This document shows, piece by piece, positions 54,568 to 64,000 of a DNA stretch of 64,000 bases. The notes under the pieces were generated by a model that worked only from the letters and a program-made list of their open reading frames with translations, had not been told where the DNA came from and made no database searches. Each line of letters opens with the position of its first letter. The stretch's first letter is position 1. A program made the translations under genes and the position numbers. The stretch is taken from assembly GCA_023078685.1 (NCBI GenBank), contig JALGAS010000009.1, forward strand, positions 2,294,001-2,358,000, given 5' to 3'. Origin of the DNA: Neopestalotiopsis rosae (lineage: Eukaryota; Ascomycota; Sordariomycetes; Amphisphaeriales; Sporocadaceae).

Positions 54568-57202
54568 GTTGTTTGTTTGCTGCTTGCGTTGGAAGGCGGC
54601 TGCGGGCGAGACATTAAGGAGCCGTCCCCGGATCGGCTGCTTCTATTTAAGCACGACTTCATACCAGGTACTTTTTGGCCGGCGACATTCTCAATGTCTC
54701 AAAATGAATGGCATTGCGAATAGTCAAGCATGGGGCACCGCCGGTATCGTACAACCAATAGTGAGAATCCCAGCGGTGCCTTGATTGATGTATTGGGGTG
54801 GATTCTACAAGTCCTGTGGGACGGATGCCAGAAAGAAACGCTCGTCCACTCTTTTCATCTTTAGCGTGACCGGGCTATCTAGCCCCTCAATGAAAAGTCT
54901 ACCTGCATGTGTCCTTTATGCGAAAACGAGAGCTCTCGATTTTGTCTGCAGTCTCCACAGAAACCCGGTGTGCGTCAGCCGTGCTCGCGTTCCAGACATT
55001 CTTTGTTTGAACAAGAAGGATATCTTTTGGATTGGCTCCATTGCTTCTCTGCTTTTCTGCATCTAAGGTACCTAAAAGATACTATGATTGACGCGTCGAG
55101 GCTAGAACATCCATCAGAGAGATAAGAAACGCTGCGCCCCCGCCGGCCCGTTGGCAAGGAGGGCAGAGCGGGCATCGATCGCCAATGGAACTTGAGTTCG
55201 CCTCGTAACTTACGCTGGCGCTGCACATACTGGGATAATTGTTTCAGGTGAGAGATTGTAGTTCCTTGTCTCTGCTCAATCCTTACCTCGATTGAACTTT
55301 AAGCAGGAGCGCTAGCTCGGTAGATTCTTTTTGACCTTCGAGGACCACGGCATATTATGCTGAAACCAACGTACAAATAACGTTATAAATCACATCACAT
55401 CTTTATAGCATCCAAGGAGAAAGTCCTCCTTAACGTAAGGCAGATGCATAAATGAGTAAATCAACTGATGGTCATTCGTGATGGGCATAAATAAGGCATA
55501 AATACTATCTCCTAGAGAGTCCCGCAGTCAACTCATCCAGTCGTTGGAGTCCGATCGCTATCATTCATCAGTTCCTCAGAATTGCTGCTTGTTTACGTTG
55601 TCACTGATAGCGTGTGGGAACAGATATTTCCCGGGATGAGTGTGGCGTCCCCCCAGCATTCCGGAGGAGCTAAGGGTAATTTTAAGCTTTGCACTAGTCT
55701 CGATAACCATTGTCAGCTCAATGCAGAAACCACCTTTCGGCAGAGGTATGAATGGTTACTACGACTTCACTCCATCCCCCCAAACCACCACCACCACCAC
55801 CACCACCACCACCACCACCAAAAAGGCTCCAACCCATGCCGTTTGTTCATGTTCGCCACGGTCCTGGTCTATAGTCCATCACCTTTCGAGTCTAGATCAT
55901 TCTAATTCATCATATTGAGATATATCCTGCCCACCAGGATCCTCATGGCCATAATTACCTACTGGACGATTTACAAATTTCAGACACAATGACCTCTGCA
56001 TCATCCCCGCTCTTGGGCGCGATAGCCGCAATAGTTCTTCCGTGGGATACCTTTTCTAAGCTGTGTTAACGCTGTTCTGGAGGCCACGGAATTTGGTCAA
56101 TCACGCGGTGGAAGTGCCAAATCAAGCCGCCGGGGTTGTTGCATCTCATCAAAAATCGGTAAACCAACATAAACCTTCGGAGCACCTATAATTACGTTGC
56201 CCCTGGTTACCCCGGCCGATGCTGCTCACTGGTCCCGCCGCGCTAAGAATTAGAAACGTATATTTACGAATGAGTCGTCGTAGTCTTTCTACCTTACTCT
56301 AGGCTTTCTGCTTGTTAAGTAGAGAGGTCGGGTCCAGAAACTCGCAAAATTCAGCAAGCCAGACCTCGAAGGATTAATTCTCTGCATCTGGGACTATCAA
56401 TTCAACGAAGTTGTTTTTACAGTTAAATATGGACATTTGAGGCCCAGCTAATTATTCAATCTTTGCTTTGCCACATAGCTTGTTTGGGAATAGCATCTGA
56501 ATGTTGAAAAAGCCTCGTGCCTAATCATGCACAGGAATTGGAATCTTGTATCTAATGCTTCTCTTGAGACCGAATTGGGAATGATTGACTTGTACTGATC
56601 ATTGTCGGAACGTACGATGTCTTGCTGCAGCAAGTATTTTATCGACTGTGCACCAGCATCCTAGAATAATGTCTGTGTTATACACCAGTCGAATATTACG
56701 AATAAACTATTGAAAATCTACTATGAGCAGCGCCCTTTTCCCCTTCTTCTCGCTTGTTTTCAAAATCCGACCGACGGCAAATTTAAAGTTCAGACGTATA
56801 CCTGTTTCGAGGAACTGCACCTCGATAAGTTTTGCCCAGGTTCTAGACCAGCCATTCGGCAGTATGAAAACGCCAATACTTTATTTCTACACAGCTCTCA
56901 TCGCTATCGGCAACTGCAATAAAAGAAGTCCAAGGGGTCTGTTGCAGTGAAACTCTTCCATATACCGGACTAAGTGGCTGGCTGGTTCTAGCTCTGCCAC
57001 ATCCCATGCCGCGTCATCCGCCGAATAGTCTTCCGTTCCCCTTCTGCTTGGTTATTCCTTATTCTTTCAGTTCCTTATTCCTTAATATAAGTCAGAAGCG
57101 ATAAACATAGTATGATGCCGATCGAAGAATGCTTTCTGTTGTGCTCACAATTTCGTTCACTATCCCTCTCATTAATGCCGTCTACAGTTGTTTGTACACC
57201 AT
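54568..57202. other. Long intergenic stretch
   Basis: No gene is supported over 2.6 kb. It contains an ACC microsatellite at 55784-55819. The first ~150 bp next to 54567 are likely the promoter of the dioxygenase. Confidence 0.45.
55784..55819 (+). repeat. ACC trinucleotide microsatellite
   Basis: Twelve uninterrupted ACC units. In overlapping ORFs they would encode poly-His or poly-Thr, but neither ORF shows other coding evidence. Confidence 0.9.
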
Positions 57203-58301
57203 ATGATAATCATGCATCACTTTAACTTCTATCCATTCATCTCTCGTCATGAGCATATCCAGGGGGGATTTTGGCCACATTTGGTCCTGATCACCCATCT
57301 CTCAAATCTCGTCTTGTGCTTTCTGTGCTGTCTTTTGCCGTACCTTGAAATAGGTAGCCAAGGGATCTGGAACGACGCCATAAAGTCGGGCACCCCAAGC
57401 GATTATCTCCAAGATCTCCTGTGGCTTCTTCTATGGCCATCATCTGAAAGCTATGTCTTACACTCGATCCCACTTTGCCGAACTGAAAAGGACGAGACAA
57501 ACATGAATAAAAAATCGAAGTCACTGCTATCTTTTCTCAAATCGTCCTCAAAGCTATTCATGACTATTGTCACACTCAACCGAGTAGGAAAGGCTCACCC
57601 TGCCGGTATCATGATCGCGTACTCCATGATTGCCCTTGAAGCTCTCATCGTGTGGCAGATCTCTTCGCCCAAAACCGAAAGATCACAGACACTGAAACCG
57701 AAGAATGATAAACTGAGGTAATGAAAGTGGTACAATTCACGTTCAAATGCTAATTCTATTTAGTATCCAATTACCGGCCTACGTACAAAGTCTGCAAGTC
57801 CGAGCAGTCATTACAGGACTGAGGAAAGTCCTTTCATTGGCCATTTGGGTCACCATGCTACACGCAGATCCTGGACTGCATACAATTATGATTGGGCACA
57901 GGCTGCATACTACAAGCACAATATTCGATAAGATGCCGCAGGATATCTCAAATACACTTCGAACAATCAATCTTCAGGGAAAGGATGGTCTGTCACGCTT
58001 CATTCTGGACCTAAATTTGAACTGCTTCGATACGTGGGCCTACTCGCTCATAGCGATTACAAATTGGATGAATCGGATCAACCTAAACACATCAATCCGT
58101 TGCGCATTACATAATATTCGCATTCAGCAAATCTTTGACAGCAATAGCAATGCTACGCCACTATACGCAAATAGGACGGAGAAAACTGCATTATTCCAAC
58201 ACGAATGGCGTACGTATGGGGCAATTCTGCCGTGGGAGCAAGGTCACGACGAATATCAGTTGGAACTCAATTTCGTAGATGCGTATTGCAACATGGTATA
58301 G
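57203..58301 (+). CDS. Two-exon membrane-associated hypothetical protein
   Basis: Exons 57203-57717 and 57764-58301 join in frame through a 46 bp intron (donor GTAATG, branch TGCTAATTC, acceptor TTTAG), giving about 350 residues. The first in-frame ATG is 57203; 57212 is an alternative. Hydrophobic segments include LVLITHLSNLVLCFLCCLLP (about residues 29-48) and IMIAYSMIALEALIVWQI near residue 145. Exon 2 opens with QLPAYVQSLQVRAVITGLRK and holds a mainly soluble domain with WAYSLIAITNWMNRINL. I do not recognise the family. It could be a membrane protein with a large cytosolic domain. Expression is not shown. Confidence 0.6.
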
Positions 58302-58727
58302 AATTGACCTGCATCTTATCTGTTTATCTCACATAGAAGAAATAGAAATAGACTGGCCTTTTAACACTTGACTCCAGTCTCAAGCTTTGCAGTGGAGAGG
58401 TGACCAATGACGGCGGGGCTGACAAGCTGTATATAACAAGTTTTGACTTATGGCCACGAGGTAAAAGAATCTGTACAGTATGGTGGCAGTACAATCTGAT
58501 GAACCTCCGGACGTGCGCCTCATAAGACGTGGCCCCTCATCAACTTGGTTATGTACAAAGATTCGCTACAAAAAGTGGATGCAGTACATCGCTCTACGTT
58601 TGTGTCTCAAGGGTTGCGGCGTAGTAGTGAAGGGCAACCTACGAAACATCGCCATGGATGGCCAGAAAAGGAAGTCGATTTGCAAGCGCACCGCTTTAAA
58701 GTTATACACAATGGGAAAGAACCCTTC
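58302..58727. other. Intergenic
   Basis: Short frames include GGADKLYITSFDLWPRGKR near 58415, which reads like a coding fragment, but I can extend it in neither direction. Confidence 0.35.
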
Positions 58728-58857
58728 TTAGGATACTTTTCTGTGTTAGGATAATTTTCTATGCTGGGATACTCTTCTATGTCTTGGATACTCCTCTGTC
58801 CTTCGGACAACAAGGAATCTCTTACGAAATTGCATACATGTTGTGGAGCTCCCCTAA
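58728..58857 (-). repeat. Minisatellite array H, right end of a foldback-like element
   Basis: A few TG-strand units (GATACTTTTCTGTGTTAG, GGGATACTCTTCTATG) are followed by the family terminus CTTCGGACAACAAGGAATCT and GTTGTGGAGCTCCCCTA. The terminus matches that of arm E at 28170-28215. It abuts, and supplies, the 3' end of the neighbouring zinc-cluster gene. Confidence 0.7.
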
Positions 58858-59870
58858 CTTTCGTGGTTGGCTGCACCGAACGACCTGGCTATGACTATTG
58901 CAGGCAGCACAAGCTGGCATAAGCGGTTGTCCCGGGTTCTGTTCGAACTCGTTCAAGGCCATCCTACCAACAACATTGGCGGAAGACTCGATAATTCTCT
59001 TATGATCTACACCGCTGTTCTTGAGAGATGGCTGCTGCTCGCCAATAATCGAGTCCTTGAACCCCACCGCGGGCGAAGTCTCGGACTCACGCACTTTAAT
59101 TTGCCCAATGGATGCAATATTAACGTTTGAAGAAGGTATCGAAGTCTTACTGATAGATTGCTCTAGGCTCGTCATCCGCTGATTGAGGTCGGCAATAACA
59201 TCCTTCAAGGAGCTCATCAATTCCGAAATATCCGTACTGATCTTGTCTAGCCTAAAATTTCGCAGGTTAGGGTGCACCTGGGGAAGCTGATCGGGCTAGT
59301 CGGGTCACTCACTGTTTCGTTGTGAAATCCTTGTAGATACAAGATAACGACTTGTCCCTGCAGCTTTTACATGGTTTTTTCTCATCACATTTGACTTTTA
59401 ATTGTCTGCAGTTATCGCATGCCTATGTACCGAACGTTAGTATTATAATTCTAGAAGAGATCTAGATGACTAACTTGGACCGCTCGGTGAGTCTTTGGTT
59501 TTGTGTCGGTCGTGGTGGATTCAAGTGCTATCGCTGGAGCGATAAATGGAAAATTGGAGTTTGTGTCGCGGACGCTTGCTAGTCTCCGTGAATCGTTTAA
59601 ATGGGATCCTCGGGGCGGAGTATGGTATTTGAAAGGTGTTGAGGCCAGAGGTACACTACTCGTAGAGTTTGTGGGCTGTATGTCTGGCAGAGAGGCCTCG
59701 TATTTTTGTTTATCTTTGGTGGATTTGGTGTGATTGATTCGGCAGACGGGACTCGCCCGCGAGTGAGGTGATAGGTGACCCCGTAGAGGGAACGACGAAT
59801 TAAGAAATGAGTTCAACATCTGCTCATTTTGATCACGGTGCCTGGGCCCGTTAAACATTGACTGAAGCAT
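58822..59870 (-). CDS. Zn2Cys6 transcription factor, 3' end replaced
   Basis: Three exons (59870-59475, 59422-59313, 59251-58822) join in frame, about 311 residues. Exon 1 is a Pro/Ser-rich leader ending THRAVQ. Exon 2 carries the whole cluster: ACDNCRQLKVKCDEKKPCKS and CRDKSLSC. Exon 3 opens with a dimerisation coil (DISELMSSLKDVIADLNQRM). Introns have clear signals (GTTAGT with TACTAAC; GTGAGT). The ORF upstream of 59870 begins with TTG only, hence this start. Further on, ESETSPAVGFKDSIIGEQQP looks like the linker of much larger regulators, but there is no Fungal_trans domain. The last ten residues (GELHNMYAIS) and the stop are encoded by the terminus of a repeat element, so the gene was probably cut by its insertion. 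The product could still bind DNA and act as a competitor. Confidence 0.8.
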
Positions 59871-59899
59871 TTTGTCTTGATAGTGGCTTGAACACAAAC

Positions 59900-62116
59900 T
59901 GTAAAATGGATATAGTACTATATAGGTGAAGCGCGTGTAATGATTCAGGTGGTAGTAGCGTCAATTCGCCATTTGGATTTCCAGAAGGATGTGAAACATC
60001 ATTGAAGGAAAGTGTTTTCACTGCACATTTCCCAGAATCCATAGTTGATAAATGTGAGCGACAAGCAGGAAGATCGCGAAGTGTTGATTGGTAACGAAAT
60101 GGCAAGGAAATCAACGGAACACAAAGCTGTTCAGAAGCGTCGAGTAAGTATTGAGAGGAAATACTGTTTTAAATAGTAGAAAATTAGAGCATTTGGCGGC
60201 AATGACGGGGGATGACAGAGAGACTAATGTATTAATAGATGGCAGCATACATAGCGCTGAAAGGTTTCCGAAGCTGACGCTTAACAAACTTCCTGGAGCA
60301 ACATTGGCCTATCATTACTTTTTAGAGAAGAAATGGGGTAATATTTTGGACGTATTAGCCGTATTGGCATGTACCCAACGGTTCTTGAAAAAGGTTCATC
60401 GACATTGTCTTCTCGGTAAACAGCCTGATCCCATCTTTTAAGCAGGTACCCAGGTAAAAGCAATACGTTTACGTAGAGTATTACAAAACATAATATATAT
60501 GTTCATATAGGGTAGTTAATGTATTCCAGTTATAGCACAGATCAAAAATCCATCATCAGAGGTACCACAATCGTGGGGCTATTCGGCTCCACTAATAGCT
60601 GCAAGGCGGAGTGTAATCAATCTGCCGGTTCTACCGCATGTGCATGACGCCGAGCTTGAATTGTAGGCGCCAAGATCAACGTTCTCCTGTCGCGTGTCGA
60701 TGCCGACGTGGACACTCGCCAAGGGATTGCCAGGGGTTTGCCAAGCCTCAAGCTAGAAGGAACGCAAGTAAGTTTAGGCCTCTACACGCGAAACTCAGAT
60801 GACGAGGAGGCGCTGCCGCCACCATGCTTCACCCACTTCTCATAGACTCTTTGAATTTTCATTTCATGAATTCGCAAGGTCAATGAAAGTAAGGATTAAG
60901 CAAGTTTTTTGCTAGTGAGGGAGCGGAAGTTACCGTTTTCAGTATGAATGAGGCAGGAAAAGGACGTTCGTTGGCCCAATCGGATGAGCGGATGAATGTT
61001 CAACGTGCTGTAGCCACGAAGTATACTCAGAATACTAGTCTGCAGGGTAGGTCCCTTAGCTGTAAGAACCCACTGCTTAGCTATTCCCCGCAGCGGTGCC
61101 TAGAACGATCGAAGCGAAGAGCGTCAGCGAATTCCCACGAGTCGTAAATACTGCAGCACTTGGATTAAGGAGATCCAAGTTCTATAAACATAAACGAAAT
61201 GCACACAATTCTGGGGTATAACCGGGCCCGGGAGATTTTCCGTAATGTTAGTCTGACCAAGACCAATTAAACCAACATGCGGCAGATTATAACGAGGAAC
61301 GTCCCCGAGCACTTTGCACGATGGCACGGACTACTATGTGCTGGGCAATTAAGGTTTGCAGTAGACATAATCCTGCTTCACTAAGATACTAGGTGAGTAC
61401 TAGCTTCATATACCCGCGCCTCAGCTCGTTCTCGCTTTCGGTAAAAGTTTGCAGTCTAGAAGGCACTAAGATCTTAAACAGCAAATATCTGGGCTCACTA
61501 CCTGCTAATGGGAAACACGACTTAAGAAACTGATTATTACCTCCGCAGCCCGGGTTGAAGAAAGGGGGATTTGAATTCGGAAGCGCCGATCTAGTCGCAA
61601 TAACAAGCAATTGCTAAGATGTACCGTAGTAAACAGATGCCACGCGTTTCTCTAAAACAAAATTTTCCTTATTCTTCTCCTATATAAGTTTAGTATCGCT
61701 AACCCGAGCAATCTCTCAATTATGCAGGTATGGAGATGTCCGCCGCGGTTTTTATCGGGCATTTGGCCAGTGCTTCGTCTTCGAACCCGTGATAAAATTT
61801 CGGGGATTGTTGTATCGAGTATTCGATTTGTAACGTCCGCATGCGGTATTGAAACTTGGGAGACTTTGCGAATTCCACGCACTGTCTTTCCACGACAGAA
61901 CAATGCCCTCCATATGGATAAGCGCACACCGTCCCGCATCCAACCCCGCTAAATCAGGTCCAGGCGACCCCCCGTTTTCTGCGCCCCGTTACTTGTCTCA
62001 TCGTGTAAGTGATGCTCTAGTGCCCCTCCGGAATATCGGATTGGCCGGAAGCCGGGAACCTGTTGTCCCCTTTCACATCTTCAACCTTAACTGCACTTTT
62101 CAGACGTTCTGCAAAG
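59900..62116. other. Long intergenic stretch
   Basis: ORFs such as 60151-60441 (+) and 60944-61147 (+) lack domains. A minus ORF (60114 to 59851) reads MDSGKCAVKTLSFND internally and may be an untranslated or upstream exon of the zinc-cluster gene, but no splice joint is clear. The ~100 bp before 62117 is the leader of the next gene. Confidence 0.4.
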
Positions 62117-63828
62117 ATGGTAGCTCAACCTTCTCTTGGACCCGCCAGAAAGGCTTGCACTCGCTGCCGACTCCACAAACGGAAATGTGACAATAGACGA
62201 CCTTCATGTTCCCTCTGCACCCGGTGAGTTCCACATGTACACTCGCCCTTCAAGTTTTGCACCCAGTCTCCAATCAAGCCACTCTGTGAATCATGGGACG
62301 GAAACTCAAGTTGCCTCCAGTCTGAGTCAGCCCTGTAACTACGAAGACTCTACGACATCTACTTATCCCCAGGGGGCTCGAACAGAGGAACCGCTGGCAT
62401 ATCGTCCTGTTCAAGAAGTACCCACAATATCAGACATCAAAGCAAGCATCACTGCACGACTCACCAGCACAGATCCCATTAAGGTCATCGCTCTTTACAG
62501 TACGGCCATTCATTCCTGGTTTGGAATCTTCTCCGAGTCCATGCTGTCTAGTCAGCATCCATCATCATGGGACGCAGCATCGATTGATTTTGTTCTTCTA
62601 TGCTTCGGAATCTTTCTTTTAACCTCTGCACCAGAGGAAGCACAAGGGAGTTACAACCTTCATGCGGAACACCGGTCTATGTACCTTCTGAGCAAGTCAT
62701 GGATATCATTGTTGGAAAGTGCTGGACTAAACTCCGTGAACTTCGTGAAAGCGCGGTTGCTCATTAATCTATCCGAGGTCGCCCATGGCTTTGCTGTTGA
62801 GGCATATTTCTCAATCGCAAATGTCGTTAGAGCTGCGGACGCTCTTTCAGTATTCCAGCAACAACCGATGCCTCAGTCAGTGTCCGAGACAGACATGGAG
62901 GAGTACATGCTTATGTGGTGCGGGATCGCAATACTGGACAGGTCTGCATTCTAACCCTTGACGATCTAAGCCATTCTCGGATTTTTCTACCCATAATCTG
63001 ACTTCTGCGGCTAGATTCATTGCAATAGAAAATGGCCAATGGTCTCCAGTAACACGAGGTCGACAAATCCCTCCCAACGTCAAGAATTGCAATCGCTTCG
63101 ACGTACTGAAGCACCCCTCAGCTGCGCTTCCACGAGCATTTGAGGCCTCACTCCTTCTGGACAATATGCACACCAATCTTCACCAACCGACTCCACACAT
63201 GGCTTTCAATTTTGAGGAGGTAGCAGCGATTGTCAGGGCTGTAACATCCTTTGAGTCTGTCATCAAGCAATCGGTTCCAGAGAATGAAGAGCTCTTCTCT
63301 ACTTCCCTTGTCCTCTCAAGCACGTGAGTCAATATCAACCTCTACTGGCCATTTGTAGTTCTAATGGATGGTAGCGCACTCCTCCTGGCGTACGAGAATG
63401 GTACAAAATCAATTGACCCAGATGAATCATTTACCTGCACCTGGGCAGCCACTTCACTCTTGCATGCGAAAGTTGACGATATTTCTGACATGGTTGCTTT
63501 ATTGGATCGAAACGATCTAGCCACTAAGGCACTGCCACTTCCGCCTTTCGTCACTTTTGTCGTATACAGGGCTGCGATAATAACTACGGGAAGATTACAG
63601 AGTGGCTTTGAACCGGAAGCCAATTTGCAGAGATTGAAAATATTGCGAAGGGCCTTACGGTCAATTGCGCCGAGATGGCTAGCTGGAGGTGAGAAGCTGT
63701 ACCGGGCCCATTGCATTAGATCATGCTTACATGTTACAGAACGCTACACGAAACTGCTCGACGAAGACACAAGTCCTCGGATATTAAAGGCACTTAGTAC
63801 CAATCCGAGCACTGGGCCTGTACAATAA
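62117..63828 (+). CDS. Zn2Cys6 transcription factor, compact
   Basis: Five exons (62117-62223, 62321-62941, 63015-63323, 63375-63688, 63740-63828) join in frame and give 479 residues without lesions. The N-terminal cluster is split by intron 1: ACTRCRLHKRKCDNRRPSC and SLCTR, then LSQPCNYED, an exact CX2CX6CX6CX2CX6C. The rest is an alpha-helical regulatory domain of the short Fungal_trans kind: SITARLTSTDPIKVIALYST, SWDAASIDFVLLCFGIFLLT, SKSWISLLESAGLNSVNFVK and MEEYMLMWCGIAILDR. Because the cluster is complete only after splicing, the intron is essential for DNA binding. The family typically regulates local or secondary metabolism; no partner genes are visible before the window ends. Confidence 0.86.
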
Positions 63829-64000
63829 ATGTCATTGGAAGTTCTTCTTTCTATGGGACTAAGTATACTTCCAATCTCATTTCACTAGTTGAGTGGACCT
63901 ATGCCTACGCTGCTCAAAACTGCAAGTCCTGTCCTTAACTCATCCCCACCCCATTGTCCCAGCAACAAGTTTTCTTCAAAGTCTCGTTACTCAGCGCTTC
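63829..64000. other. Right-edge intergenic DNA
   Basis: Nothing is recognised in the last 170 bases. Confidence 0.5.

Noticed and set aside
55582..55905. ORF with poly-histidine tract
   Set aside because: The histidines come from an ACC microsatellite, and the overlapping frame gives poly-threonine. No other coding evidence exists.
1..64000. Biosynthetic gene cluster
   Set aside because: No polyketide synthase, peptide synthetase, terpene synthase or P450 was found; one TauD-like enzyme and one broken serine hydrolase are not enough.
1..64000. Giant Starship-type element
   Set aside because: I looked for a tyrosine-recombinase (DUF3435) captain and other typical cargo such as ferric reductase or patatin-like genes and saw none within the window; the ends could lie outside it.

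Overview
The window looks like an accessory, repeat-rich stretch of a filamentous ascomycete genome (Pezizomycotina, probably Sordariomycetes; this is inferred from gene style, not from a search). Genes carry short spliceosomal introns of about 40-110 bp with GTRNGT-type donors, CTAAC/CTGAC-like branch sites and AG acceptors. The proteins are typical of such fungi: Zn2Cys6 regulators, an HMG box, a NACHT-ankyrin protein, laccase, TauD/TfdA and pogo transposases. Gene density is low, intergenic DNA is long, and many genes are broken.

Layout. 0.5-1.4 kb: HMG-box gene. 2.3-4.9 kb: an unrecognised protein and a three-exon multi-pass membrane protein, both on the minus strand. 5.5-8.4 kb: a block bounded by inverted ~130-140 bp arms; it holds a fragment that ends in the first 34 bases of 18S rRNA, a small coiled-coil ORF and a frameshifted membrane-protein gene. 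8.9-9.4 kb: a small Cys-rich gene. 11.1-14.7 kb, minus strand: a TATA-driven gene whose product begins like a histone H3 tail, then a large decayed gene. 16.4-19.7 kb: an intact regulator with two zinc clusters. 19.9-25.5 kb: a coiled-coil gene, a laccase 3' fragment, a HEAT-repeat gene and a GC-rich serine-hydrolase pseudogene.

25.6-34.1 kb is mostly repeats: inverted arrays of an ~18 bp minisatellite that behave like the arms of foldback elements, direct and inverted repeats of 50-240 bp, a truncated gene copy and a pogo transposase relic. One membrane-protein ORF survives. 35.4 kb: a 50-residue secreted peptide gene. 36.9-42.9 kb: a Fungal_trans_2-type protein without a zinc cluster, then a NirA-like Zn2Cys6 regulator. 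43-52 kb: a pseudogene with three in-frame stops, an intact multi-pass membrane protein, a NACHT-ankyrin pseudogene lacking its P-loop, a bZIP pseudogene, a pogo fragment and an F-box remnant. 53.1-54.6 kb: an intact six-exon TauD-like dioxygenase. 57.2-63.8 kb: a membrane protein, a Zn2Cys6 regulator whose 3' end is cut by a repeat terminus, and an intact five-exon Zn2Cys6 regulator.

Taken together, at least seven regulator-type genes (HMG, five zinc-cluster/Fungal_trans type, bZIP) lie in 64 kb with almost no metabolic enzymes, so this is not a conventional biosynthetic cluster. It reads as a collecting ground for regulators, membrane proteins and selfish DNA. The least explained item is the H3-tail-like protein at 11.1-11.9 kb; the foldback-like minisatellite family is the most distinctive repeat system. 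All exon joins given here are my own readings of splice signals and have not been tested against transcripts.
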